A stretch of DNA of 20,413 nucleotides, from the NCBI RefSeq assembly GCF_018372875.1, contig NZ_JAHAIF010000052.1:1-20413 (forward strand), in the 5' to 3' direction. A model generated the notes under the pieces. That model was not told the DNA's origin, searched no databases, and was given only the letters and a program-made list of their open reading frames with translations. How positions within the stretch are numbered: the stretch's first letter is position 1; each line of letters begins with the position of its first letter. This document shows positions 8,401 through 15,203 of this stretch, one piece after another. The translations under genes and the position numbers were made by a program. Source of the DNA: Clostridium sp. Its GTDB lineage: Bacteria > Bacillota > Clostridia > Clostridiales > Clostridiaceae.

Positions 8401-10877
8401 GTTCTTATGATAGCATCTACCATAAGATAGGCTTGATATGGTATAAAACTAATTATTAATAGTATTTGTTGCATACTTTTAAATGTACCCCTAATCATAT
8501 TCCTAGGAGTAACAACAAAGTCTGTTACTGTAAAAACTAATGGTACTATGGCTCCTAAAAAGCATAAAAATGTTATCTGATTACTTCCATTTAAAAATGT
8601 AAGATTTAATATTATAGATAAAAGTAACACTGGAGCTAATAAACTTCTTCTTAAGTTATCAAATATCTTCCACTTAGATAATACTGATATCTTTTTAGAA
8701 AATAGCCACTTAAAAATTTGCCAATCTCCTCTTACCCATCTATGTATTCTCTTACAGCTTGATTCGTAACTAGATGGATAATTATCAATAAATTCTACAT
8801 CTGTAACTAAAGCACACTTTGCATAAGCTCCCTCTAATAAATCATGACTTAATACAGTATTGTCTGGAATTTCTCCTTCAAGAACTTCTTTAAATGCATC
8901 TATATCTATTATTCCTTTACCTGTAAAGCTACCTTCTCCAAATAAATCTTCATAGGTATCTGAATAAGCAATTGAATATCCATCAATTCCTCCTTCTCCT
9001 GCAAAAATTCTAGAGAAATCAGACTTATCTTTACTTTCTAAGGATATACTTACCTTAGGTTGCATAATCCCATATCCATGTTTTACAGAATTATTTTTAA
9101 CACATGCTCTATTAAGAATATGACTCATAGCTCCAACTAATTTAATAGCTGAATCTCTTGGCATAAAAGTATCTGCATCTAATGTAATTATGTATTTTAT
9201 ATCCTTTAAGCTTCCTATATAACTACTCATTACACTGAAAGTATGGTTCTCTTCCCCTCTAAGAAGGTTCATGAACTCCATAAGTTTGCCTCTTTTTCTT
9301 TCCTTGCCCATATACACCCCTTCTTTTGGGTTATATATCTTTTTTCTGCTTAAAAAGAAAAAATGCTTTTCGCCACTAAAATACTTATTGTTCATTCTTA
9401 ATGCTTCTTTAAATCCAGCTTCTATTATTTCTTCTTCATCTGAAGTTTTTTCAACCTTACTATCTTTAAAATCTCCTAACAAAGCAAAGTATAAATTTTT
9501 ATCCTTATTACCTAGATAAGATACTTCAAGCTGTTTCATTAATTCTTCAGTTCTTTTTGCATTAGGTAATATAGCTGGTATTACTATAATTGTCTTCTTA
9601 TTATCTGGAATTCCTTCTGATAAATCTAGCTTAGGAACATGCCTTATTGGCTTTAACTTACTAACAGACCAATTAATAAGGGCTACAACTATTTCATTAG
9701 CTGGAACAATCATAAGTAAAGCAGCTACAATTAATTGTCCTGTAGAAAAACGTACTCCTAACATATAACTAAATGCTAAAATTACTGAAACAATCATTAA
9801 GGTACATACTATGTTTATAGTAATGTATAGCCCTTCTGAAAACTTATTATTTACTTTAACATGTAAATTCAGTTCATTTGATAGTTCTTTAACTCCATCA
9901 TCTATAAGATAATATCCAACATGAGTTCTATAAGATCTCTTCCCCTCCTCCTTAGCTCTAGTGGCAAGATAAAGTGCTTTTTCCGTTAATGTTATTTCAC
10001 CTACCTGAAACTTTCTAGCTAACTTTTCTATACTATGTCTATAATAGTCCTTAGACTTAAAGTCCATTTTTTCATATGTTCCATAGGGGTCTGTTTGCAA
10101 CTTTTTTTCTACTATTGATGTAGAATCAAAGAATTTTTTCCAACTTATACCCTCTATACTTCTTAATGCACTTATATATGTACTTATATTTTGCTCAATG
10201 GTTCCTTCTATAAAATACTTTTTTACTGATTCCTTATCACTAGAGCCACTAGACTTTTGTTCAATTAAATCATATACACTTTTCTCTTCTATAGAATTAT
10301 CTCTTAATACTTTTAATAGCTCATCTTTAAGCAAGCCATCTATATTTTCATAATGTTCATTAATATAGGCTAATACCTTTTCTAAATCATTTTTATTTAT
10401 AGAATCTATAATCTGGTAAGCAAGGTCTTTCCCTAATTTTTTCTCATTTTGAACATTTGTAAGCCTATCAGTCACATCTGCTAATTCCAAAATAATAGCT
10501 ATTCGTAGCATTATTGGAAACGCCCATAATTCACCCATAGTAAACTTTTCATCCTTACTTTGTATAAAGCTTATTGCTTTATCTTCTGTAACTATACCTT
10601 CATACTTCTTAATGAATTCTTTAGCATAAAAATATATTCTTTGAATTTTACTATCTAATTTTTCATCTGAAAAAGGTAAATTATAAAAATAATCGTGAGG
10701 CATATTTTCCTTTATTGACTTATACTCTTTTTCTATTAGATATATATTATCTAATAGCCATTCACCTGAACTTAAGACCTCTTCCCCCTGCTTTGACAAA
10801 GATTTAATATATTTATAATTATTTTTTATCTTAGAAAAACCATTATTTAATTCACTTAAAACTTCTCTACCTCTCAT
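2499..10877 (-). CDS. ndvB: Cyclic beta-1,2-glucan synthase (NdvB/ChvB/Cgs family), GT84-GH189-GH94
   Basis: A giant membrane protein (about 2,792 residues) expected to polymerise UDP-glucose into beta-1,2-glucan, close the chain into a ring and trim its length. An N-terminal helical region (1-345) is followed by two membrane segments (about 350-400) and a GT2-like GT84 domain with DADT (D567, D569) and RIHRW (R710, R713, W714). Further membrane segments lie at about 740-915. A middle domain at about 930-1455 matches the family's glycoamylase-like region, now GH189, the cyclisation domain. Sugar-binding beta-sandwich regions precede a C-terminal GH94 phosphorylase domain (from about 2,310), with GDWNDG (proposed general acid D2484) and GRGGWSWYTG near 2,700. 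The ATG at 10877 is preferred because AAGGAG lies eight bases upstream; the in-frame GTG at 10886 overlaps that site. No dedicated glucan exporter is nearby. Reading is uninterrupted. Confidence 0.93.
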   Translation of the reverse strand: MRGREVLSELNNGFSKIKNNYKYIKSLSKQGEEVLSSGEWLLDNIYLIEKEYKSIKENMPHDYFYNLPFSDEKLDSKIQRIYFYAKEFIKKYEGIVTEDKAISFIQSKDEKFTMGELWAFPIMLRIAIILELADVTDRLTNVQNEKKLGKDLAYQIIDSINKNDLEKVLAYINEHYENIDGLLKDELLKVLRDNSIEEKSVYDLIEQKSSGSSDKESVKKYFIEGTIEQNISTYISALRSIEGISWKKFFDSTSIVEKKLQTDPYGTYEKMDFKSKDYYRHSIEKLARKFQVGEITLTEKALYLATRAKEEGKRSYRTHVGYYLIDDGVKELSNELNLHVKVNNKFSEGLYITINIVCTLMIVSVILAFSYMLGVRFSTGQLIVAALLMIVPANEIVVALINWSVSKLKPIRHVPKLDLSEGIPDNKKTIIVIPAILPNAKRTEELMKQLEVSYLGNKDKNLYFALLGDFKDSKVEKTSDEEEIIEAGFKEALRMNNKYFSGEKHFFFLSRKKIYNPKEGVYMGKERKRGKLMEFMNLLRGEENHTFSVMSSYIGSLKDIKYIITLDADTFMPRDSAIKLVGAMSHILNRACVKNNSVKHGYGIMQPKVSISLESKDKSDFSRIFAGEGGIDGYSIAYSDTYEDLFGEGSFTGKGIIDIDAFKEVLEGEIPDNTVLSHDLLEGAYAKCALVTDVEFIDNYPSSYESSCKRIHRWVRGDWQIFKWLFSKKISVLSKWKIFDNLRRSLLAPVLLLSIILNLTFLNGSNQITFLCFLGAIVPLVFTVTDFVVTPRNMIRGTFKSMQQILLIISFIPYQAYLMVDAIIRTIYRMTISKKHRLQWQTAEEAERTTNNSLSSYSKRMWFSIFCGILVAVLAIDERFLISIINLPLALLWIVSPYIAYYISLPVKEKVFKIKYEDKEYLRDNTRRIWAYYQDFVNEENNFLAPDNYQEQPYKGVAHRTSPTNIGMGLISNIVAYDLGYITLGEVIDRIELTLEGMKKLEKCEGHFLNWYDTKSCEPLWPRYVSTVDSGNLLGYLWIINTTLEEYKNNPLIRIQEILALRDSLKIIGIEGLINKEALNKMEVKDYIPTLEKLLLELEEIDIENEEDNEKIYWIGKTKKEIKLKISYYQYFLDGVEKLLDNKSIKKAPSIKSFLNHLDEILRSSGDEFKEAIEDKVNSLKVLKERMDNIMLDINNMMNDMNFKFLYNNERGLFAIGYNLEENSLGNSYYDLLASESRATSFITIARGEVPSSHWFNLSRAMTNAFGGKSLVSWSGTMFEYFMPALIMKSYPNTLLQMTYDSVIRAQKNFTKTKEIPWGISESAYYQFDVADNYQYKAFGVPGVGLKRGLEDELVISPYSTLMSLPYSKERGISNLRELEKKGAYGRYGFIEAIDYTPNRVSKMDSGEDNNESKDVRCYMVHHLGMSLMGLDNILNNNIFQERFHRIPEVKATELLLKEKIPEKITFEHEQDLTIKKEILERENFVPRIYEGIKRENPEVLLLSNGSYSTMVTLSGSGYGKKDGMTVYRWKGDNTSDSSGMFFYIKNLNSNDYWSATYEPCKYGGEDYNVEFTLDKAKYSRRDGSIKTTMEVVVSPEDDVEVRKITLKNTGDKGRSIEVTSYMEVTLQSFEGDAVHPSFSNLFIGTEFNDEGKCLLGNRRARVKNGTVPYIFHKAITSSEMEGAITYETSRVNFIGRNRDLRNPSAMDNDSSLLNTVGIVLDPIMSMRVRLRLEPGDVKEVYYITGTTNDKEEALALAEEYGEVSKLDKVFNSYNKAIQLELKALGIKSSQANIYQSLASYILFLHSGRRDREDYIKNISKHQQDLWAYGISGDLPIAMAVVKGEEDMDLVRGMIKMHYYWKMKGLKVDLLIYNDEEASYEQPMQKSIISAINLSKEGDILNKPGGIFLHNKSTMGEDIKDFIIGISALYVDSEKGSIITQIKEVDTSEEVEFLRHKELVEKSKINVQIKKEEKVDYGEKILRNVEELPENSVSRNEDLSEKLDFWNGYGGFDPEDKSYVIRLNDYNNTPAPWINVVSNEDFGFHISEVGSGYTWCGNSRENKITPWSNDWVIDPPGEALYIRDNNSGVYFSITPKPVRDGGEYIIKHSFGYSTFTHTAYNIKGEMQIFCPKGEKLKIQKVTLENLLDKEREVSIYYYAQLVLGVFNYGSAKYISTELEENYICGQNPYSQYFGNMRAYLTILGGETLSFTGDRKEFLGVGEDISSPNALNYKNLSNKTGSIYDPCLATETKIKLAPREKKEIIILFGQDESKENISKLIDKYKNIEECHKALEEVKQYWSNFLGNIQVETKDKSMDYLINGWLLYQTYSCRYLSRTAFYQSGGAYGFRDQLQDSMNLGIVNPNIAKAQIIRNASRQYLEGDVQHWWHPVVNSGIRTRFSDDLLWMPYATAQYIKRTGDYSILNEKAPYLEDEPLREGEDERYTIVNNSPTEGTIYEHCIRAIEKGLKFGEHNIPLMGSGDWNDGMSTVGNKGKGESVWLGWFLYDILNDFQDICKYMKDEESLNRYFEMKEFIRENIEKNAWDGGWYRRAYFDDGIPLGSRENEECQIDSLAESWSLISGAGKYERAVEAMEAVDKNLVREDKGMILLLAPPFEKSSLEPGYIKGYVAGVRENGGQYTHAAVWVILALTKLGLGDKAWKYYNMINPINHSKTELECRTYKVEPYVMAADVYIKEPHGGRGGWSWYTGASGWMYKVGIEDILGLKHVEGKGYKVEPCVPADWTEYNIKINNEKEHYDIKVIRGKENKIRIDGKEMDIIPKEAGTLKIEVEFK

Positions 10878-10939
10878 GGTCTTCACTCCTTACAAATAAT
10901 TCTTAAAATAGTTTTCCCAAGATTTTATATTTAATTCCA

Positions 10940-10973
10940 AAAGAAAAGAAGCCTTGACTACACAAAGCTTCCT
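10940..10973 (-). terminator. Intrinsic terminator after the ROK kinase operon
   Basis: On the minus strand, a 9-bp stem (arms 10963-10971 and 10948-10956, one G-U pair) with a 6-nt loop is followed by TTTTCTTTT. It starts 16 bases after the ROK stop and separates that operon from the glucan synthase gene, whose own promoter I could not identify clearly in the remaining 60 or so bases. Confidence 0.85.
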
Positions 10974-10986
10974 AACCAATTACTTA

Positions 10987-11844
10987 TTACTCATTAAGGA
11001 AATTATAAACAGCTCCTATCATTCCCGCATCATTTTTATGCTTACATCTTTCAACGACACACTTAACATCATTCCAAGCCTCTATCTTTTCCAATGCATT
11101 TACTACTTCTTCTATAAATTCTTCCCTTTCACTTACTCCGCCACCAATAAGTATTTTTTCTGGATTTAAAGTAGCACTTAAATTATATATTCCTGTAGCA
11201 ATTAATCCATACCATTCATTTATTATTTCTTTTACCTTAGGATCTTTTTCCCCCTCTTCAAAGACAACTTGTCCATCTACTGCTTTATCTAAATTCTTAT
11301 ATTTCATATATTCTTTTATTAATGCTAAAGTTGATGCTGTATTACTATACATTCCCTTTTCATTACATCTCATAAATCCAAACTCTCCACCTTGGAAGGT
11401 ACTTCCTCTAAGTAATTTATTATTTACATAGATTCCTCCACCTATGCCTGTTCCAATAGTAACACACACAAAATCAGAACATTCAGTAGCATTTCCGTTA
11501 AACTTTTCCGCTAAAGCTACACACTTTCCATCATTCTCTACTGAAGCCTTTAGTCCAGTCTTTTCTTCTATTATCTTTGTAATACATTTTCCTTCAATAC
11601 ATCTTATTGCATAACAAACCTTTGGTATACCATTTATAGAATCAATAAATCCTGGCATACTTATAGCCACACCTTCAACTTCGCTTTTTCTTTCTAAAGC
11701 TATTTTTATTATATTTTCTAAAAATAATTCTTCACTTTCTCTTCTTGTATCAAAGCTAGACTTTTCTAAAATAGATCCTTCTTCATTTAATATACCCCAT
11801 TTAATTTTTGTTCCCCCAATATCAAAAGCTAAATATTTTTTCAT
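10987..11844 (-). CDS. ROK-family sugar kinase lacking the usual zinc motif
   Basis: A 285-residue cytoplasmic ROK kinase, which would phosphorylate a hexose or glucoside with ATP. The phosphate-1 motif FDIGGTKIKWG is at residues 7-17, the catalytic Asp is in ENDGK (D105), and the phosphate-2 motif GTGIGGG is at 131-137. The usual GE(I/F)GH is GEFGFM (153-158), with Phe in place of the metal-binding His. The CxCGxxGCxE cluster is absent; only one Cys (C160) remains there. This resembles ROK proteins of the beta-glucoside kinase-like group more than glucokinase GlcK, but the substrate is not proven. The ATG at 11844 fits the GAGGGGG site better (spacing about 9) than the ATG at 11850. It follows the aldehyde dehydrogenase by 15 bases in one operon. 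Confidence 0.88.
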   Translation of the reverse strand: MKKYLAFDIGGTKIKWGILNEEGSILEKSSFDTRRESEELFLENIIKIALERKSEVEGVAISMPGFIDSINGIPKVCYAIRCIEGKCITKIIEEKTGLKASVENDGKCVALAEKFNGNATECSDFVCVTIGTGIGGGIYVNNKLLRGSTFQGGEFGFMRCNEKGMYSNTASTLALIKEYMKYKNLDKAVDGQVVFEEGEKDPKVKEIINEWYGLIATGIYNLSATLNPEKILIGGGVSEREEFIEEVVNALEKIEAWNDVKCVVERCKHKNDAGMIGAVYNFLNE

Positions 11845-11859
11845 AAACATAAACCCCCT

Positions 11860-13236
11860 CTATTTTAATATTTTCTTTATTAATTTTAATTTATCATTAT
11901 ATGGAGCAAACCTAAAGGGTAATTCCATAAATGTTCCTCTTTTTAAAACAGACTTTCTATGACTAAATGTGTCAAAGCTAGCCTTTCCGTGATAAGAGCC
12001 TATACCACTATTACCTACTCCACCAAAAGGAAGATATGTTGATGCAACATGTATTACAGTATCATTTATTGTAACTCCACCTGATGATGTATTATTTAAC
12101 ACATACTCAATTTTATTTTTATCTTCAGAAAAGTAATATAAAGCTAGTGGCTTATCTCCATTATTAACCTTACTTACTACTTCTTCTAAATTATTAAATT
12201 CATATACAGGAAAAATTGGTCCAAATATCTCTTCTTCAAGTATTTTAGCTTTTTTTCCTATATTTACTAATATGGTTGGAGATATATATTTTTCTTCTAT
12301 AGATACTTCTCCCCCATAGAATACTTCTCCTTCATTTAAATACTCAGAAAGTCTTCTAACTTCTCTCTCACTAATTATTCTTGGATAATCAGGACTTTCT
12401 TTTTGTTTCTTCCCTAATTGCTCTTCTATTTCCTTAACTAACTCTTCTAAAAACTTTACTTTTACATCTTCATGTACATAAAGATAATCTGGTGCCACAC
12501 ATGTTTGGCCAGCATTTAAAAATTTTCCCCAAGCAATTCTCTTTGCACTCATCTTTATATTAGCATCTTTATCTACAATACATGGGCTTTTACCTCCCAA
12601 CTCTAAAGTAACAGGAATTAAATACCTAGAGGCCTTTTCCATAACTATCTTTCCTACTCTTACGCTACCTGTAAAAAAGATATAATCTACAGGTTGTTCT
12701 AACAATTCAGAAACAACCTCTTTTCCTCCCATTGGATTAACCACCTTAATATATTCTTCATTAAAGTTATTATTAATTAACTCTTCAATTAACATAGATG
12801 TATTAACAGAATACTCTGAAGGCTTTATAACTGCGCAGTTTCCTGCACCAATTGCTCCTATTAAAGGAGATAGTATTAACTGAAAAGGATAGTTAAATGG
12901 ACCTATAATTAAAGCTACTCCATAAGGTTCTTTATATACATAACATTTACTAGGATAATAATTAATTGAAGATTTTACTTTTTCTTTTTTAGACCATTTT
13001 TTTATATTTTTTATCATGATGTTTATTTCTTCATACACCATTCCAATTTCTGTTATGTATCCTTCAAAGTTTGATTTTCCTAAATCCTTTTTTAAAGCAT
13101 CTAAAATAATTTCTTCATTCTCTTTTATTAATCTTTTTAACTTTTTTAGATTATCTATTCTAAAATTAATATCTTTTGTTTTCCCAGATAAATAATAGTT
13201 CTTCAGTTTTAATATAATATCTTTTATATTATTCAT
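11860..13236 (-). CDS. NAD(P)-dependent aldehyde dehydrogenase, class 3-like
   Basis: A 458-residue aldehyde dehydrogenase that oxidises an aldehyde to the acid. The oxyanion Asn is in IGPFNYP (N115), the general base in LELGGKSP (E212) and the catalytic Cys in NAGQTCVAPD (C246). EEIFGPIFP and the C-terminal PFGGVGNSGIGSYHG are typical. The shorter length (family members outside this class are near 490) and the basic, hydrophobic C-terminus (LPFRFAPYNDKLKLIKKILK) fit the class 3/fatty-aldehyde (YwdH-like) group, which often associates with membranes. The ATG at 13236 is chosen because AAAGGA lies six bases upstream; an upstream in-frame TTG at 13251 overlaps that site. It starts 20 bases after the DUF3298 gene stop and 15 bases before ROK, hence one operon. 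Substrate unknown. Confidence 0.92.
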   Translation of the reverse strand: MNNIKDIILKLKNYYLSGKTKDINFRIDNLKKLKRLIKENEEIILDALKKDLGKSNFEGYITEIGMVYEEINIMIKNIKKWSKKEKVKSSINYYPSKCYVYKEPYGVALIIGPFNYPFQLILSPLIGAIGAGNCAVIKPSEYSVNTSMLIEELINNNFNEEYIKVVNPMGGKEVVSELLEQPVDYIFFTGSVRVGKIVMEKASRYLIPVTLELGGKSPCIVDKDANIKMSAKRIAWGKFLNAGQTCVAPDYLYVHEDVKVKFLEELVKEIEEQLGKKQKESPDYPRIISEREVRRLSEYLNEGEVFYGGEVSIEEKYISPTILVNIGKKAKILEEEIFGPIFPVYEFNNLEEVVSKVNNGDKPLALYYFSEDKNKIEYVLNNTSSGGVTINDTVIHVASTYLPFGGVGNSGIGSYHGKASFDTFSHRKSVLKRGTFMELPFRFAPYNDKLKLIKKILK

Positions 13237-13256
13237 ATTATTTCCTTTCAACCTAA

Positions 13257-13991
13257 CTATTTACTATTAATTTTATCATAGACATAGTTCTTTTTAAATA
13301 TTTCTAAAGGAATCCTAAACTCAGGCATTCCTCCAGCATATGGTGCAATTTCATATTGTGCAAAAAATATTACTAAATTATTTCCTTCTATAAAAAAGCC
13401 TTGATTATCCTTTATTCCTTGAAAGCCCTCTTTACCTGTAAAATACATATCTTTATTCTTGTCTATTTCACTCTGAATTTTCTTATTTATCAAACTTGTA
13501 TAATCATATTTCTCTTTAAATAAATTATTAAGCTTTAAAACTTCTCCACTTTTTTTATCAATATTATAGTACTTTCTTGTAGTAATTCCATGAGCACCAC
13601 CTATGAATTGATAGTAATCTATATAAAAGCTTAAAGGATTCCTAGTACTCTTAAGTTCATATCTAGCATTTGCTTCATAAGGTGCTAATGGTTTAACATT
13701 GGTATCAAAATTTTCTTTTGCAATCAGTCTAATGTCTTTAATCCACTCTAGAGTCCAATTTTCTATTTCTTTATTTATTAAAGCTTCTTTGCTCTTATTA
13801 GATATACCACTTATCTGAGGTATAATTACATCTACATCTACATAATCATCTTTCTCTTTTATGACTTTATCCACAATTCTAATCTCTTCTTCATTTTTCG
13901 ACGTTTCACTTGCCAACACTACTTGTGGACAAAAACTGTTTATAATGTTGATAACTATTAAAGAAAAACTTAATAAAACTTTGTTACTCAT
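13257..13991 (-). CDS. Secreted DUF4163/DUF3298 protein (RsiV/PdaC N-domain-like)
   Basis: A 244-residue exported protein. Residues 5-27 form a signal peptide (likely cleavage after VLA, residue 27). A DUF4163-like region spans about 40-125 and a DUF3298 domain about 128-232, with the hallmark GGAHG (131-135) and QYEIAPYAGGMPEFRIP (212-228). In Bacillus subtilis this domain pair forms the outer part of the lysozyme-sensing anti-sigma factor RsiV and the N-terminal part of the deacetylase PdaC. Here there is no cytoplasmic anti-sigma segment and no NodB domain, so it may only bind an envelope ligand; lysozyme or peptidoglycan binding is inference. The ATG at 13991 has AGAGG eleven bases upstream. 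It is first in the operon with aldehyde dehydrogenase and ROK kinase, and is divergent from a NodB deacetylase. Confidence 0.82.
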   Translation of the reverse strand: MSNKVLLSFSLIVINIINSFCPQVVLASETSKNEEEIRIVDKVIKEKDDYVDVDVIIPQISGISNKSKEALINKEIENWTLEWIKDIRLIAKENFDTNVKPLAPYEANARYELKSTRNPLSFYIDYYQFIGGAHGITTRKYYNIDKKSGEVLKLNNLFKEKYDYTSLINKKIQSEIDKNKDMYFTGKEGFQGIKDNQGFFIEGNNLVIFFAQYEIAPYAGGMPEFRIPLEIFKKNYVYDKINSK

Positions 13992-14112
13992 AACTTAATC
14001 ATCCTCTTCTTTCTTTTTTATATAGTATTCTCTTTTTTTTAACAATTATCAACATACCAATTCACAATTACTTAACAACTTATCCACACCCAATTGTGGA
14101 CAATGTGGATAC
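13867..14112. promoter_or_regulatory. Cluster of seven DnaA-box-like 9-mers
   Basis: Two perfect boxes TTATCCACA (plus strand 13867-13875 and 14080-14088) and five one-mismatch boxes: TTGTCCACA on the minus strand at 13924-13932 and 14095-14103, TTATCAACA on the minus strand at 13946-13954 and on the plus strand at 14046-14054, and GTATCCACA on the minus strand at 14104-14112. The last two boxes abut. Boxes 14080-14112 form an inverted arrangement centred on CCAATTGTGG. The cluster covers the divergent promoter region and the first codons of the DUF3298 gene. DnaA binding is inference from consensus. The site could act as a non-oriC DnaA cluster or as an operator. Confidence 0.6.
14017..14045 (-). 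promoter_or_regulatory. Promoter for the DUF3298-ALDH-ROK operon
   Basis: Minus-strand -35 TTGTTA (14040-14045) and -10 TATAAA (14017-14022) with a 17-base spacer, 25 bases before the coding start. A DnaA-like 9-mer (14046-14054) abuts the -35 box, so a protein bound there could affect transcription. Confidence 0.5.
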
Positions 14113-14210
14113 CATCCATTTTTTTCTATATTTTCATTTGATTATTTACTTTACATATCTTGGTATGATAAAATTCATATACAACAAATATATTTTTAAA
14201 GGTGAATATT

Positions 14211-15101
14211 ATGATGAAAATTTCCAGTAAAAAACTACAAAATATTATATTAATAGCACTTATAATAGTTCTAATAGGAGTTATATTTGCTATTTATATT
14301 AAAGAAAAAGAACAAAAAAGCACTGCAAGTAATGAAAATATTGAAAATTTACAACTAAATGAAGAGCAAGAAGAACCTAAAACTGAACCAGAAGAAATTA
14401 ATAGATTTGAAGGTTTAACACTTATTAACGATAATCGTGGAGTTCCTGTCCTATATTATCACTCAGTAGATCCTTCAGAGGAAAATGAAGTTATTATTTC
14501 TCCTGATAGACTTAGAGAGCAACTTCAATTTATTAAAGATTCAGGATATACTACTTTAACTATTAGCGAGTTTAATGACTATATTATTAATGAAAAACCA
14601 ATACCAGAAAAAAGTATACTTATAACCTTTGATGATGGTTATATGGACAACTATACAAATGCTTTTCCAATACTTAAAGAATTAGATATGAAAGCAACAA
14701 TTTTTGTTATTACTTCTGTAATTGATGAGGGTAGCTACTACTTATCTAGTGAAAGAATTAAAGAAATGTCTGACTATGGAATAGATATAGAAAGCCATAC
14801 AGCAACCCACAGTCATTTAGATCAACTTACTTATGAAGAACAACTTAAAGAACTAAAAGAGTCAAAAGAAAAGATAGAATCTATTACTGGTAAGGAAGTT
14901 CTATCTGTAGCTTACCCATATGGTGACTTAAATGAAGATAGCATTAAAGCTGTAAAGGAAGCTGGCTACTCATTAGCTTTCACTACTAACTTAGGTTATT
15001 CTGACAGGGAGGATATTCCTTTAAAACTTGATAGAATTTATGTAAGTTCTAGATATACAATGGAAAGATTTAAAAGCAGATTAATTAATACAAATAAATA
15101 A
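14211..15101 (+). CDS. Membrane-anchored polysaccharide deacetylase (NodB domain)
   Basis: A 296-residue protein with a membrane segment at residues 10-30, an acidic linker (about 31-65) and a NodB-homology domain (about 77-290) outside the cell. It would remove acetyl groups from peptidoglycan or another polysaccharide. Motif 1 is TFDDGY (D141 catalytic base, D142 metal ligand), motif 2 is SHTATH (H196, H200), motif 3 is AYPYG (234-238), and LDRIYV (273-278) fits a later motif. All catalytic positions look intact. The ATG at 14211 suits the AAAGG site; an in-frame GTG at 14202 lies inside that site, and a second ATG directly follows. The possible promoter is an extended -10 (TGG plus TATGAT, 14161-14169) without a good -35. 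It is divergent from the DUF3298 gene across the DnaA-box cluster. Confidence 0.92.
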   Translation: MMKISSKKLQNIILIALIIVLIGVIFAIYIKEKEQKSTASNENIENLQLNEEQEEPKTEPEEINRFEGLTLINDNRGVPVLYYHSVDPSEENEVIISPDRLREQLQFIKDSGYTTLTISEFNDYIINEKPIPEKSILITFDDGYMDNYTNAFPILKELDMKATIFVITSVIDEGSYYLSSERIKEMSDYGIDIESHTATHSHLDQLTYEEQLKELKESKEKIESITGKEVLSVAYPYGDLNEDSIKAVKEAGYSLAFTTNLGYSDREDIPLKLDRIYVSSRYTMERFKSRLINTNK

Positions 15102-15103
15102 AA

Positions 15104-15151
15104 AAAGTAAAGTGGATATTTACTTTAAATCACAGAAAGCAAATATCCACT
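15104..15151 (-). terminator. Intrinsic terminator downstream of rluF
   Basis: Perfect 11-bp inverted repeat (arms 15111-15121 and 15141-15151, AGTGGATATTT and its complement) with a 19-nt loop. On the minus strand it is followed by TTTACTTTTTTTATTTA, a strong U tract. It lies about 48 bases past the rluF stop. On the plus strand the tail is poor. Confidence 0.7.
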
Positions 15152-15164
15152 CCATTCATATTAA

Positions 15165-15203
15165 GGTAAGGAAACTATAAAATTATTTTCCTTGCCTATT
15201 ATT
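15165..15203 (+). terminator. Second hairpin between the deacetylase gene and rluF
   Basis: Ten-bp near-perfect inverted repeat (arms 15165-15174 and 15187-15196, one mismatched/wobble position), 12-nt loop, followed on the plus strand by TATTATTCTTT. It probably ends the deacetylase transcript; its right arm abuts the rluF stop codon. Confidence 0.5.

Noticed and set aside
10878..10886. GTG at 10886 as the start of the glucan synthase
   Set aside because: It overlaps the AAGGAG ribosome site, which is ideally spaced for the ATG at 10877.
10954..11169. Plus-strand open frame over the end of the ROK kinase gene
   Set aside because: It overlaps the ROK terminator and gene in antisense, lacks a ribosome site, and matches no pattern.
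13237..13251. TTG at 13251 as the start of the aldehyde dehydrogenase
   Set aside because: It sits on the AAAGGA ribosome site that serves the ATG at 13236.
13867..14112. The DnaA-box cluster as the chromosomal origin oriC
   Set aside because: No dnaA, dnaN, recF, gyrase or rpmH/rnpA genes are near, and in clostridia oriC adjoins dnaA. I saw no convincing AT-rich unwinding element with ordered repeats beside the boxes.
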